From Stutzerimonas azotifigens DSM 17556 (GTDB lineage Bacteria > Pseudomonadota > Gammaproteobacteria > Pseudomonadales > Pseudomonadaceae): 64,000 bases of DNA. Each line of letters opens with the position of its first letter. Positions within the stretch are counted from its first letter, which is position 1. The notes below the pieces were generated by a model. The model had not been told where the DNA came from, did no database searches, and saw nothing but the letters and a program-made list of their open reading frames with translations. Both the position numbers and the translations under genes were made by a program. The stretch is from contig NZ_KE384414.1 of the NCBI RefSeq assembly GCF_000425625.1, positions 107,595 to 171,594 on the forward strand. Direction: 5' to 3'. Below, piece after piece: positions 9,225 to 18,572 of this stretch.

Positions 9225-9310
9225 AGCCTGTCGGCTTAGGCTTAGGCTTCGGTTGCGAAGCGACCGATTGCCTCATTGATTGCTCATGAATTGCCCCGTA
9301 AGTTGGAAAT

Positions 9311-9691
9311 ATGACGTCCTACATGCGCTCCTTCCTTATCCTGCTGCTAGTGCTTGCGCTTCAGATCAATGGGATAGCGGAAATGCTCATGACGGTTGGA
9401 TCGTCCGGGCATCACATGATGTCCGATATGGAAGGTGTGGGCGCCATGACGACCGACCACGCTTCGATGGTTGGCGCCGATGACGGTGCTGAACACGAGT
9501 GCTGTGAAGCGAATGAGCATGGAACGGCGACCGTCTGCAAGACGGGCCAAGAATGCAAAACTGCAAGTATCCTTCAGCTTGTCTCAATAAAAGCCCAGCT
9601 GATGCCTGCTGCTAAACCCGTGACCACTCCCTATAACGGCCTGATCCCCTCTAGCCTTTTAGACGCCGTCTGGCGTCCACCCCGCGTCTAA
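9311..9691 (+). CDS. Small exported His/Met/Cys-rich protein of the cus operon
   Basis: 126 residues. The first ~22 are a signal-like hydrophobic stretch (FLILLLVLALQIN). The next part is rich in Met, His, Asp and Cys: GHHMMSDMEG, HASM, EHECCEANEHG, CKTGQEC. The C-terminus (SSLLDAVWRPPRV) resembles ends of small proteins placed before cusC/czcC genes. A role in binding or delivering periplasmic copper is inferred from composition and place, between the copper ATPase and the RND genes. No enzymatic motif. Confidence 0.65.
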   Translation: MTSYMRSFLILLLVLALQINGIAEMLMTVGSSGHHMMSDMEGVGAMTTDHASMVGADDGAEHECCEANEHGTATVCKTGQECKTASILQLVSIKAQLMPAAKPVTTPYNGLIPSSLLDAVWRPPRV

Positions 9692-9783
9692 TTCCGATCA
9701 AATTATAGGAACCGCCCGAGTGAGCATTCGGGCCGGCTACTGCGCGCCTTTGGCTCGCATGAAAGATCAGGAATCCTTCGCAA

Positions 9784-11037
9784 ATGAAACCCCGTATTTA
9801 TTGGGCGCCGCCGTACGTGGCCGCCTTGATCATGGGCGCGCTCTCGTTTCCAGGGTTAGCGTCCGCTTTGACCTTAGAACAAGCTCTGAGCGTGGCCGAG
9901 CAAGACGCGCCTTCGCTGCATGCGCAAGCCGCCAACCTGGTGGCCGCACGCAGCGCTGCAATCCCTGCCGGCGAGCTTCCTGACCCTAAACTTAAGCTTG
10001 GACTGCAAAGCGTGCCCATCGAAGGTGACGCTCGCTGGCAGTTGGAGCAAGAGGCCATGACCATGCAAATGGTTGGGGTCATGCAAGATGTGCCAAACCG
10101 AGCGAAAAGGCGCGCTCGTGTCGAGGCCGCGCAGGCTAGTGTTGCGCTCGCAAACGCCCAGCAAACGGTTGAACGTCTCGGTGTGCGCCAAGCAACCGCC
10201 GAGGCATGGATCGCTAGCTTCGCGGTCGAGCAGAAGCTAAGCCTTTTCAAGCAGCTTTACAGCGAGAATCAGCTCCTTTCGCGGGCTGTTCAGGCCCGCA
10301 TTGCTGGCGGCAGCGGACAAACCGCAGACAGCGTACTTCCGAGGCAAGAGGCAGCATTGCTGGCTGAACAAGAGGATGAGCTGCTGCGTAACCAGGCTGT
10401 TGCGCGGGCCGGCCTCCGGCGCTGGATAGGCGAGCTAGCAGGCCAGCCGCTTACAGGTGACTGGCCGCAATGGCTTGCCGCCGTTGATAACTATCAGCAC
10501 AACCTGAACCGGCACCCGGCGTTACTCGCCTTCGACCCGATGACTCGTGAAGCGGAGGCAAAGGTTCACCAGGCCATCGCAGAGAAAACACCGGATTGGA
10601 GTTGGGGGATCGACTACCTGCGACGTGGCCGTGAGTACGGCGACATGGTGAACCTCAGCGTCAGCTTCGACCTGCCGCTGTTTACCAGCTCTCGGCAGGA
10701 TCCGAAGATCGCGGCCGAACGAGCTCGCCTTGCCCAGATCGAGGCTCAGCGCCAAGCGACCTTGCGCCTGTACAACCAAGAGCTGAGTACTGACCTCGCT
10801 GAGTATCAGCGTCTGGACCGCGCACTCATCCGCCTCGACAAAACCTTACTACCCCTCGCTGAAGAGAAGGTCCGCCTTGCCATGGCCGATTACCGCTCCG
10901 GAAGCGGTGAGCTGACCGCTGTGATCGAAGCGCGACGACAGCTTGTGGAGACCCGGCTACGGCGTATTGACGTCGCCCGCGATCGATCGTTGAGCAATGC
11001 CCGCCTGCATTTCGCCTTTGGAGATACCCGACCATGA
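9784..11037 (+). CDS. cusC: CusC-like TolC-family outer-membrane efflux protein
   Basis: 417 residues with an N-terminal signal region (IMGALSFPGLASALT) and the duplicated coiled-coil/beta-barrel organisation of TolC-type outer-membrane factors (LTLEQALSVAEQDAPSLHAQAANL near the start; a second helical repeat near residue 300, AERARLAQIEAQRQATLRLYNQEL). It would form the outer-membrane duct of the tripartite CusCBA copper/silver efflux complex. Its end overlaps the start of the CusB gene by 4 bp, showing tight translational coupling. CzcC-like alternatives are possible from sequence alone; copper is preferred from the linked CusF domains. Confidence 0.9.
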   Translation: MKPRIYWAPPYVAALIMGALSFPGLASALTLEQALSVAEQDAPSLHAQAANLVAARSAAIPAGELPDPKLKLGLQSVPIEGDARWQLEQEAMTMQMVGVMQDVPNRAKRRARVEAAQASVALANAQQTVERLGVRQATAEAWIASFAVEQKLSLFKQLYSENQLLSRAVQARIAGGSGQTADSVLPRQEAALLAEQEDELLRNQAVARAGLRRWIGELAGQPLTGDWPQWLAAVDNYQHNLNRHPALLAFDPMTREAEAKVHQAIAEKTPDWSWGIDYLRRGREYGDMVNLSVSFDLPLFTSSRQDPKIAAERARLAQIEAQRQATLRLYNQELSTDLAEYQRLDRALIRLDKTLLPLAEEKVRLAMADYRSGSGELTAVIEARRQLVETRLRRIDVARDRSLSNARLHFAFGDTRP

Positions 11038-12485
11038 CATTCCAACACAAGCGGCTGGTACTCGCCTTCAGTCTGCCTCTGATGATTAGCGCTGCAGCGC
11101 TAATCGGTCTGCCTACCGCAGCCTTCGGACAATCGCCTGCAGAAGAAGACAAGGAAGTGCTCTATTGGTATGACCCTATGGTCCCCCAGCAAAAGTTCGA
11201 TAAGCCGGGCAAGTCGCCATTCATGGATATGGAATTGATTCCACGCTATGCAGATGAGGGAAGCGACGGGGCATCGATCAGTATCGACCCGAGCGTGACG
11301 CAGAATCTCGGCGTGCGCTTTGCAACCGTAACGCGTGAATCGATCAGCCAGTCGCTCGAAGCGACAGGCGCATTGATGTTCGACGAGCGAGACGTGGCGG
11401 TTGTGCAGGCGCGTGCCGGTGGCTTTGTCGAGCGCGTTTACGACCGAGCACCGGAGGATGTCATCGAAAAAGGCGCGCCGTTAGCCGATCTGCTGGTTCC
11501 CGAATGGGTTGCCGCACAGGAAGAGTACCTGGCGCTCAAAGGGATTGGCGAACCCCAGCTGCTCGCAGCGGCTCGCCAGCGGTTGCGCCTTGCTGGCATG
11601 CCGCCAGAAGTCATAGTGCAGCTAGAACGAACTGGTAAAGCGCGCCCTGTTTGGACAGTGAGGAGTCCAATAGGCGGCGTGCTGAACAGCCTCGACGTTC
11701 GCGAGGGCATGACCGTATCCACTGGTGCGTCTCTGGCACGTGTTAATGGGCTGGAAAAGGTATGGTTAGAGGTTGCGGTGCCTGAGGCGCAGGTTGCAAA
11801 TGTGGCGCCTGGGCAGCTGGTCAACGCGCGCCTCCCGGCCTTTGCAGGTGAAGTTCTGGAAGGGACGATCCAGGCCGTACTACCACAAGCCAACTTGGAT
11901 AGCCGTACTGTGCGCGTCCGGGTTGAACTGCCTAATCCGCAACAACGGCTTCGTCCCGGCATGACGGCCGAGGTGACGTTGAGTCGCAACGTCGAAGATG
12001 TCTTGGTCATCCCGTCCGAGGCGGTCATTCGCACCGGTCGGCGCGCATTGGTGATGCTGGCCGAGGATCAAGGCCGTTACCGCCCGATTGAGGTTCGCAC
12101 AGGCCGGGAATTCGATGACCAGACAGAGGTGCTTGAAGGGCTGGAAGCCGGTCAGAAGGTCGTGGCGTCCGGTCAGTTTCTCCTGGATTCAGAGGCGAGC
12201 CTACGCGGGCTGACCGCTCAGGGTTTGGAGGAGCCTGCAACTTCTACAGAACCTGCGCTGCACGAGGCTGAAGGTACGATCGTCAGCCTGGAAGATGGCA
12301 TGGTTGGCCTGTCGCATGGGCCGTTCAAGACGCTGAACATGCCTGGGATGACAATGTCCTTTCCGGTTGCAGATCAATCGCTCCTAACAAAGTTGCAGAC
12401 CGGCGATCACGTCCGTGTCGGCGCGCGTGAAAGCGAAGAGGGCCTGGTCATTGAGCACATCGAGAAGCTGGGGGGCCAGCGATGA
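11034..12485 (+). CDS. cusB: CusB-like periplasmic adaptor with fused C-terminal CusF domain
   Basis: Membrane-fusion protein of 483 residues that links CusA to CusC. After a signal segment it has a small metal-binding module ([29 protein letters not shown]), lipoyl/barrel-sandwich, helical hairpin and beta-barrel parts ([41 protein letters not shown]). Residues from about 415 form a CusF-like OB fold ([25 protein letters not shown], kept here in part) with Met ligands in [10 protein letters not shown] stand-alone CusF follows at 15643, so the operon has two copper-chaperone domains. Overlaps CusA by 4 bp (ATGA). Confidence 0.92.
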   Translation: MTFQHKRLVLAFSLPLMISAAALIGLPTAAFGQSPAEEDKEVLYWYDPMVPQQKFDKPGKSPFMDMELIPRYADEGSDGASISIDPSVTQNLGVRFATVTRESISQSLEATGALMFDERDVAVVQARAGGFVERVYDRAPEDVIEKGAPLADLLVPEWVAAQEEYLALKGIGEPQLLAAARQRLRLAGMPPEVIVQLERTGKARPVWTVRSPIGGVLNSLDVREGMTVSTGASLARVNGLEKVWLEVAVPEAQVANVAPGQLVNARLPAFAGEVLEGTIQAVLPQANLDSRTVRVRVELPNPQQRLRPGMTAEVTLSRNVEDVLVIPSEAVIRTGRRALVMLAEDQGRYRPIEVRTGREFDDQTEVLEGLEAGQKVVASGQFLLDSEASLRGLTAQGLEEPATSTEPALHEAEGTIVSLEDGMVGLSHGPFKTLNMPGMTMSFPVADQSLLTKLQTGDHVRVGARESEEGLVIEHIEKLGGQR

Positions 12486-15400
12486 TCGCAGCCATAATTC
12501 GCTGGTCAGTGGCCAACCGCTTTCTGATCCTGCTGGCTACTGTGTTCGCGGTGGCTTGGGGTGTCTGGTCGGTCAAAAACACCGCTGTTGATGCATTGCC
12601 AGACCTTTCCGACGTTCAGGTCATCATCCGCACGCCATACCCCGGGCAGGCGCCCCGGATCGTTGAGAATCAGGTCACCTACCCACTGACGACGACCATG
12701 CTGTCTGTCCCCGGCGCAAAGACGGTCCGCGGCTACTCCTTCTTCGGGGATAGCTACGTGTACGTCCTGTTTGAGGACGGCACCGACCTCTATTGGGCCC
12801 GTTCTCGGGTGCTGGAGTACCTGAGTCAGGTGCAGAGTCGGCTTCCCGCCGCCGCCAAACCCGCTTTGGGCCCTGACGCCACAGGTGTCGGCTGGATCTA
12901 CCAATATGCTTTGGTAGACCGAACGGGCAAACATGACCTCTCGCAGCTGCGCTCTTTGCAAGATTGGTTCCTGCGCTATGAGCTCAAGACACTGCCCAAC
13001 GTGGCGGAAGTCGCGCCCATAGGCGGGATGGTCAAGCAGTATCAGGTCGTACTGGATCCCGTGCGCATGGCAAGCAGGGGCGTGACGCAGCAGCAGATTG
13101 CAAAGGCGATCGATGAAGCCAACCGTGAAACCGGCGGGAGTGTTCTGGAACTCGCAGAAACCGAGTTCATGGTCCGTGCGACCGGGTATCTCAAGACACT
13201 CAAAGACTTTCGAGCCATTCCTTTGCGTCTCGACGGCGGCGTGCCTGTGACGCTAGGGGACGTTGCGCATATCCAGCTCGGCCCGGAAATGCGCCGGGGC
13301 ATCAGCGAGCTTGACGGTGAAGGTGAGGTAGTCGGCGGCGTGGTGATCCTGCGGAGCGGCAAGAACGCTCGGGAAACCATCGCTGCCGTTCAGACCAAAC
13401 TGGATGAGCTGAAAGCGAGCCTGCCCCAAGGCGTCGAAATCGTCACGACGTACGACCGTAGCAAGCTGATCGACAGTGCCGTTGAAAACCTCACGCACAA
13501 GCTCATCGAGGAGTTCATTGTCGTTGCGTTGGTTTGCGCGATTTTTCTGTGGCATCTGCGCTCGTCGTTGGTCGCCATCGTGTCGTTGCCGATCGGCATC
13601 CTGATTGCTTTTGTGATCATGCAGCGGCAAGGCATCAACGCCAACATCATGTCGTTGGGTGGCATCGCGATCGCCATCGGAGCGATGGTCGATGCAGCAA
13701 TCGTCATGATCGAAAACGCCCACAAGCACATTGAGGCCTGGCACAAGCGGCATCCTGACTCCACCTTGAAGGGCCAGGAGCACTGGAAGGTCATTACTGA
13801 CGCGGCTGTTGAAGTGGGGCCGGCACTGTTCTTCAGCCTGCTGATCATCACGCTGTCGTTCATACCAGTGTTCACCCTGGAGGCGCAGGAAGGCCGGCTG
13901 TTCGGTCCACTGGCGTTCACCAAAACCTATGCAATGGCAGCCGCCGCGGGCCTGTCTGTCACGCTGGTTCCGGTGCTCATGGGGTATTGGATCAGGGGCA
14001 AAATCCCTGACGAACACCGTAATCCACTCAACCGTGGCCTCATCTGGATCTACAAGCCGGCCCTGGACGCGGTACTGCGCTGGCCCAAGATGACTCTGCT
14101 GGTGGCTGTTCTGGTCTTCCTGACAGGCTTGTGGCCGGCCTCTCGCCTTGGTGGGGAGTTCTTGCCCCCGCTGGATGAAGGTGACCTCCTTTATATGCCC
14201 ACTGCGCTTCCAGGCCTCTCCGCTCAGAAGGCTTCTGAGCTACTGCAGCAGACGGACCGGCTCATAAAAACGGTTCCAGAAGTTGCACACGTGTTCGGTA
14301 AGGCTGGTCGAGCCGACACCGCTACAGATCCCGCCCCGCTGGAAATGTTCGAGACGACCATTCAGTTCAAGCCGAAGGATCAATGGCGCCCTGGGATGAC
14401 GCCTGACAAGCTGGTTGAGGAGTTGGATCGCACCGTACAGGTACCTGGATTAGCCAATCTGTGGATCCCGCCGATTCGAAACCGTATCGATATGCTGGCG
14501 ACGGGTATCAAGAGCCCGATCGGGGTGAAAGTGTATGGCACTGACTTGGCACAGATCGACAAAGCCACCCAGGCAGTGGAAAAAATCGCCAAAACGGTGC
14601 CTGGGGTCAGTTCGGCACTTGCTGAGAGACTGACCGGCGGCAGGTATATCGATGTGGATATCGATCGTGTCGCCGCCGCACGCTACGGCCTGAATATCGC
14701 GGACGTGCAATCGATCGTGGCCGGTGCCATCGGTGGTCAAACCATTGGTGAAACCGTGGAAGGGCTCGCCAGGTATCCGATCAACCTCCGCTATGGCCGC
14801 GAGTGGCGCGACTCGATATCCGATCTGCGCAACCTACCGATCTACACGCCGCAAGGCAGCCAGATCACGTTGGGGACCGTGGCCAAAGTACAGGTGACAG
14901 ACGGACCGCCCATGCTTAAAAGCGAAAACGCAAGGCTGTCGGGCTGGGTTTACGTCGATGTTCGTGGCCGCGACATGGCGGCTGTGGTGGGCGATCTGAG
15001 GGAAAAGATCAGCAAAGGGGTCCAGCTCGAATCCGGCATGAGCATCAGCTATTCCGGCCAATTCGAATTCATGGAGCGAGCTAACGCGAAGCTGAAGCTC
15101 GTCGTGCCGGCTACCTTGCTCATCATTTTTGTCTTGCTCTACCTCACGTTTGGGCGCTTTGGGGAGGCGTTGCTGATCATGGCCACGCTGCCATTCGCCC
15201 TAACCGGTGGCGTCTGGTTCCTCTATTTGCTCGGGTACAACCTATCCGTAGCGACAGGAATCGGTTTCATCGCACTGGCAGGCGTTTCTGCTGAGTTCGG
15301 CGTCATTATGCTGCTGTATTTGAAGAACGCATGGACAGATCGGGTTAACGCTGGAGCCCATGGCGAAGGCGTACTGCTCGACGCAATCCGCGAAGGCGCT

Positions 15401-15646
15401 GTGCAGCGGGTGCGCCCCAAGGCCATGACCGTAGCAGTGATTATCGCCGGTCTGCTGCCCATCCTCTGGGGTAGCGGAACCGGCAGCGAAATCATGAGCC
15501 GCATCGCCGCGCCCATGGTGGGCGGGATGATCACCGCCCCTTTGCTCTCCCTGTTCGTTCTGCCGGCAGCTTACCTGCTGATGCGCCGCCGGCAATTGCG
15601 AGTTACCACCCAGCAAGCAACCAACCCCACTGGAGAACATCCATGA
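12482..15646 (+). CDS. cusA: CusA-like heavy-metal efflux RND pump
   Basis: Proton-driven inner-membrane pump, 1054 residues, the usual size for CusA/CzcA. It has the N-terminal helix, two large periplasmic domains and two groups of membrane helices; recognisable blocks are [65 protein letters not shown] and [20 protein letters not shown]. The Cus assignment over Czc rests on the linked CusF and the copper genes around it. Start overlaps the cusB stop and its stop overlaps the start of cusF by 4 bp. Confidence 0.95.
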   Translation: MIAAIIRWSVANRFLILLATVFAVAWGVWSVKNTAVDALPDLSDVQVIIRTPYPGQAPRIVENQVTYPLTTTMLSVPGAKTVRGYSFFGDSYVYVLFEDGTDLYWARSRVLEYLSQVQSRLPAAAKPALGPDATGVGWIYQYALVDRTGKHDLSQLRSLQDWFLRYELKTLPNVAEVAPIGGMVKQYQVVLDPVRMASRGVTQQQIAKAIDEANRETGGSVLELAETEFMVRATGYLKTLKDFRAIPLRLDGGVPVTLGDVAHIQLGPEMRRGISELDGEGEVVGGVVILRSGKNARETIAAVQTKLDELKASLPQGVEIVTTYDRSKLIDSAVENLTHKLIEEFIVVALVCAIFLWHLRSSLVAIVSLPIGILIAFVIMQRQGINANIMSLGGIAIAIGAMVDAAIVMIENAHKHIEAWHKRHPDSTLKGQEHWKVITDAAVEVGPALFFSLLIITLSFIPVFTLEAQEGRLFGPLAFTKTYAMAAAAGLSVTLVPVLMGYWIRGKIPDEHRNPLNRGLIWIYKPALDAVLRWPKMTLLVAVLVFLTGLWPASRLGGEFLPPLDEGDLLYMPTALPGLSAQKASELLQQTDRLIKTVPEVAHVFGKAGRADTATDPAPLEMFETTIQFKPKDQWRPGMTPDKLVEELDRTVQVPGLANLWIPPIRNRIDMLATGIKSPIGVKVYGTDLAQIDKATQAVEKIAKTVPGVSSALAERLTGGRYIDVDIDRVAAARYGLNIADVQSIVAGAIGGQTIGETVEGLARYPINLRYGREWRDSISDLRNLPIYTPQGSQITLGTVAKVQVTDGPPMLKSENARLSGWVYVDVRGRDMAAVVGDLREKISKGVQLESGMSISYSGQFEFMERANAKLKLVVPATLLIIFVLLYLTFGRFGEALLIMATLPFALTGGVWFLYLLGYNLSVATGIGFIALAGVSAEFGVIMLLYLKNAWTDRVNAGAHGEGVLLDAIREGAVQRVRPKAMTVAVIIAGLLPILWGSGTGSEIMSRIAAPMVGGMITAPLLSLFVLPAAYLLMRRRQLRVTTQQATNPTGEHP

Positions 15647-15999
15647 ACATTAAGCACATCACCCTTGCCTCACTCTTCCTGGTGCCAGTCGCCTATGCCG
15701 CCGACAAGGAGCCAATGGACGGCATGCCGATGGATCACAAAGGCATGAACATGCCAATGGACCAGAAGTCGGCGGGACAGACCGCTACAGCCACAGGTAC
15801 GGTCAAGAAAGTAAACACCGAGAGCGGAACCGTCACCATTGCCCACGGCCCGGTCGAAGCGTTGGGCTGGCCGTCGATGACGATGGGCTTCAAAGCAAAG
15901 CCTGATCAGCTCCAAACGCTGAAAGAAGGGGACCAGGTCGAATTCGAGTTCTCCTCGAAAGGTATGGATTCCACCATTACGCGCATCGAAAAGCAGTAA
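15643..15999 (+). CDS. cusF: CusF periplasmic copper/silver chaperone
   Basis: 118 residues: signal peptide ([11 protein letters not shown]), a Met/His-rich linker ([18 protein letters not shown]) and a CusF OB-fold domain ([32 protein letters not shown]) with the Trp and two Met ligands of the WPSMTM motif. It hands Cu(I) to CusB. It is the last gene of the cusCBAF run; a GC hairpin follows at 16011. Confidence 0.93.
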   Translation: MNIKHITLASLFLVPVAYAADKEPMDGMPMDHKGMNMPMDQKSAGQTATATGTVKKVNTESGTVTIAHGPVEALGWPSMTMGFKAKPDQLQTLKEGDQVEFEFSSKGMDSTITRIEKQ

Positions 16000-16010
16000 A
16001 GAGCAGAAAG

Positions 16011-16034
16011 CGACCGCCGCAGGCGCGGCGGTCG
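16011..16034 (+). terminator. GC-rich hairpin after cusF
   Basis: CGACCGCCGC-AGGC-GCGGCGGTCG, a perfect 10-bp stem with a 4-nt loop, 12 nt after the cusF stop. No T-tract follows, so it may stabilise the mRNA end or act with Rho. Confidence 0.5.
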
Positions 16035-16056
16035 TACCAACACGAGAATGAAGCGA

Positions 16057-16070
16057 TTACCGCTTTGTAA
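16057..16070 (+). promoter_or_regulatory. CopR-type box upstream of PtrA-like gene
   Basis: TTACC-GCTT-TGTAA, 9 of 10 matches to the TTACA-N4-TGTAA repeat, 72 bp before the start at 16142. It gives the three small genes at 16142-17003 their own copper-responsive promoter. Confidence 0.55.
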
Positions 16071-16141
16071 CCTTGGCAACAGCTTCTTGTAAGTAGCAAG
16101 CCTTTAATCTACAGGCATCAACTAACCAAGAGGTGCAAACC

Positions 16142-16459
16142 ATGAACCGCATAACCAAAGTAATCGTTCCTTTTATTCTGACCGTTGCTTCCTCGCTTGC
16201 AATGGCCGAAGGCGGAAGCGAACGTACGCTGAATCGCTTAAATGACTCGGCAGGAGCAAAGCCCACCCTTAAGGAGCTTGTCAAAGAGGGTCAAGTGCTG
16301 AGCATCGCACCTGCAGGGGCGACCGGCACGACTCGAATGATTCAAAACTATAGAACTAGTGCCCAAGTCCAGACGTATGAGATGAAGGTCAAGACCCCCG
16401 ACGGGAAGATCCATACGGTAGAGTTCCTGAGCACCCCAGTTGGCGTGAACAATGGCTAA
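16142..16459 (+). CDS. PtrA-like small periplasmic copper-induced protein
   Basis: 105 residues from ATG 16142. Signal peptide (FILTVASSLAMA) followed by the sequence AEGGSERTLNRLN, the hallmark of the PtrA N-terminal domain. PtrA of P. aeruginosa is a copper-inducible protein under CopRS. A second member lies at 27408-27617. The C-terminal part (VQTYEMKVKTPDGKIHTVEF) is beta-rich and without recognised family. It has its own cop box and starts an apparent three-gene unit ending at a terminator (17034). Confidence 0.75.
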   Translation: MNRITKVIVPFILTVASSLAMAEGGSERTLNRLNDSAGAKPTLKELVKEGQVLSIAPAGATGTTRMIQNYRTSAQVQTYEMKVKTPDGKIHTVEFLSTPVGVNNG

Positions 16460-16491
16460 TCTGCCAAGCTTAATATCCGAGGGATAGTTAG

Positions 16492-16749
16492 ATGAGCAGC
16501 ATAATATCCAAGATTAAAAGCGTACTGCAGCGCAATCCGGTCGTAACGGGGTTAACCGCAGCTGTGGTTGGCTACATGCTACTGAACCAAAGCACTGCGG
16601 CGTTGGCAACAACGCTGCCAAGCCTGCTCTTTCTCTTGCCCTGCTTGTTGATGATGGTCGTATGCATGAAGCATATGTCTAGCGGTAAGTGCGACAAGCC
16701 CAAGGAGCCCAACGTTGGCGAAAACACCTTGTTAAGCAAAAGCGAATAA
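16492..16749 (+). CDS. DUF2933-like small membrane protein
   Basis: 85 residues with two hydrophobic segments (VVTGLTAAVVGYMLLNQ; LPSLLFLLPCLLMMVVCMK) and then KHMSSGKCDKP, the membrane-plus-Met/His/Cys style of DUF2933 proteins found in copper clusters. Function unknown; it may bind metal at the membrane surface. It lies 32 bp after the PtrA-like gene and 23 bp before the next, so co-transcription is likely. Confidence 0.65.
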   Translation: MSSIISKIKSVLQRNPVVTGLTAAVVGYMLLNQSTAALATTLPSLLFLLPCLLMMVVCMKHMSSGKCDKPKEPNVGENTLLSKSE

Positions 16750-16772
16750 CCCACTGAACTTAGAGATTTAAC

Positions 16773-17003
16773 ATGCGAAAGGCCATCACCGTTACAGCAA
16801 TCGCAATCACCTTGGCGAGCGGACTGAGTTTCGCAGCGGCAGATAAAGCGGACCAAAGCCATTCAGAAACCGGCATGATGAGCGGCGACAAGCATATGGA
16901 AATGATGGGTGACATGCGTGGAATGATGAAAGAGTGTCGTGAGATGATGGGGGCCGCCAAAGCCGACCACTCGCAAAATGGCGAAAATCCAGACGCAGCA
17001 TAG
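16773..17003 (+). CDS. Small exported Met/His-rich copper-binding protein
   Basis: 76 residues: signal peptide (TVTAIAITLASGLSFAAA) and a mature part with many Met and His residues (HSETGMMSG, HMEMMGDMRGMMKECREMMG). The spacing of Met pairs suits Cu(I) binding in the periplasm. No enzymatic motif. Last gene before the rho-independent terminator at 17034. Confidence 0.7.
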   Translation: MRKAITVTAIAITLASGLSFAAADKADQSHSETGMMSGDKHMEMMGDMRGMMKECREMMGAAKADHSQNGENPDAA

Positions 17004-17033
17004 GATATGAGGGTGTGAGTAACAATGATCGAA

Positions 17034-17063
17034 GCAGGTGGGGGGTGCCCCACCTGCTTTTTT
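17034..17063 (+). terminator. Rho-independent terminator
   Basis: GCAGGTGGGG-GGTG-CCCCACCTGC followed by TTTTTT: a perfect 10-bp stem, 4-nt loop and six T. It ends the 16142-17003 unit and separates it from the kinase that starts at 17094. Confidence 0.93.
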
Positions 17064-17093
17064 GTGCTTGATGGCCTAACCAGGACCGTACTG

Positions 17094-18467
17094 ATGGGAA
17101 AAGTGTCACTGACGAGCAGAATGGCGATAGCTTTCATGCTCGTGGTTACGGTTGTGCTGCTGGCGGCCGCAATCAGCTTTAATTATTTTTGTCAGCTCCA
17201 TTTCGAACGCAAAGATGCACAAGTGCTTAATGAAAAGGCCGCTGCAGTAGAGCGTACGCTACTCAACAGCTCAGCATTCGGGCCTGAGACCGCTTCAAGG
17301 ATCGATGCCGTTATTGAGCACTCCTTTGGCTTCGCGACTGCGGTTGTAGTAGACGGTAAGACGGTTTACTCCCATCACAATCTGTCTGAGAGCTTGCTAC
17401 CTCTTGTCACAGACATCCAAGAGGAACGCTGGACGGTAAGTTTCGGTGGCCACCAGTACAGCGGAATTACCAGAAAAGTAAATCGGTGGGTAGAAGGGCA
17501 GGACACTGTTATCTATTTGGCTTTGGATGTAACGCACCGAATCCACTTCTTCGATATGATTCAGCAGTGGTTTGCTTATACGCTTGTCGTTAGTGCACTT
17601 CTGAGTGGCGCGTTAGGTGTTGTTCTGATCAGGAAAGGCTTAAAACCAATAGACGAACTGTCCAAGACTTCTTCTACAGTAACCGCCCACTGCTTAGATA
17701 CCAGAATTCCAACCGAGTCGGTGCCAGGCGAGCTGCATGAACTCGTAGACAACTTCAACGAAATGCTTTCGCGCTTGGACGACTCTTTTCTCAGATTGTC
17801 AGGTTTCTCAGCGGATATCGCGCATGAGCTAAGAACGCCGCTGAACAGCATGCTTACCCAAATGGAGGTCGCGCTCTTGCGCGACCGCGAGAATACCGAC
17901 TACAAAGACATTTTGTATTCCGCCCTCGAAGAACTTAGGCGCATGTCAAAGATGGTCGATGACATGCTATTCCTCGCCAAGGCGGACAACGGGAAGATTA
18001 CGCCCAATGCCGAAGATGCCAGCATGGCTGAGATTACCGCGAGCGTTATCGAATATTACGAGCTTGCAGCCGAGGACAAAAAGGTAGAAATCGCGCTTTC
18101 AGGCGATGGATCGGTACATGGCGATAAATCGATGCTGAGACGGGCCGTCTCAAACATAGTCTCTAACGCAGTTCGATATGCAGAGGAAGGCAGCACCATC
18201 AGCGTTGAAATAAGCGAGAGCGGTGGCTCGGTTTGCACAGCCATATCCAACCGAGGCACAACGATTCCAGCCGAGCTTCAGGCCCGAGTGTTTGATCGAT
18301 TCTATAGGGTCGACACCGCAAGGCGCGAAGGAACCACCATGAATGCGGGCCTCGGCATGGCTATCACTCGTTCGATAGTCGAAGCGCACAAAGGGCGCAT
18401 CGCTTGCGAATCAGCTGAGGGGCATACGACTTTCACAATGACGCTTCCAAAGCTTATGTCTAGTTAA
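17094..18467 (+). CDS. copS: CopS-like copper sensor histidine kinase
   Basis: 457 residues from ATG 17094 (MGKVSLTSRMAIAF). An upstream in-frame start would run through the terminator at 17034, so it is rejected. Domains: membrane helix, periplasmic sensor of ~130 residues with His (HSFGFATAVVVDG; HHNLSESLL; GGHQYSG), second helix, HAMP, HisKA with SADIAHELRTPLN (His about residue 242) and HATPase_c (NIVSNAVRYA, AGLGMAITRS). It is the obvious partner of CopR at 28042 but lies 9.5 kb away with no regulator next to it; copR and copS are usually adjacent. The symbol is by class. Confidence 0.85.
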   Translation: MGKVSLTSRMAIAFMLVVTVVLLAAAISFNYFCQLHFERKDAQVLNEKAAAVERTLLNSSAFGPETASRIDAVIEHSFGFATAVVVDGKTVYSHHNLSESLLPLVTDIQEERWTVSFGGHQYSGITRKVNRWVEGQDTVIYLALDVTHRIHFFDMIQQWFAYTLVVSALLSGALGVVLIRKGLKPIDELSKTSSTVTAHCLDTRIPTESVPGELHELVDNFNEMLSRLDDSFLRLSGFSADIAHELRTPLNSMLTQMEVALLRDRENTDYKDILYSALEELRRMSKMVDDMLFLAKADNGKITPNAEDASMAEITASVIEYYELAAEDKKVEIALSGDGSVHGDKSMLRRAVSNIVSNAVRYAEEGSTISVEISESGGSVCTAISNRGTTIPAELQARVFDRFYRVDTARREGTTMNAGLGMAITRSIVEAHKGRIACESAEGHTTFTMTLPKLMSS

Positions 18468-18572
18468 TGGCAGAGTGCCAGCAACGACCCTGACCTACGC
18501 TCATAGAAACGCCAGGCTGAACCGAAAGAGGCCGAGACTTTCGAAGCTGTATGTTTGGTTCTGGAGGTTCCC

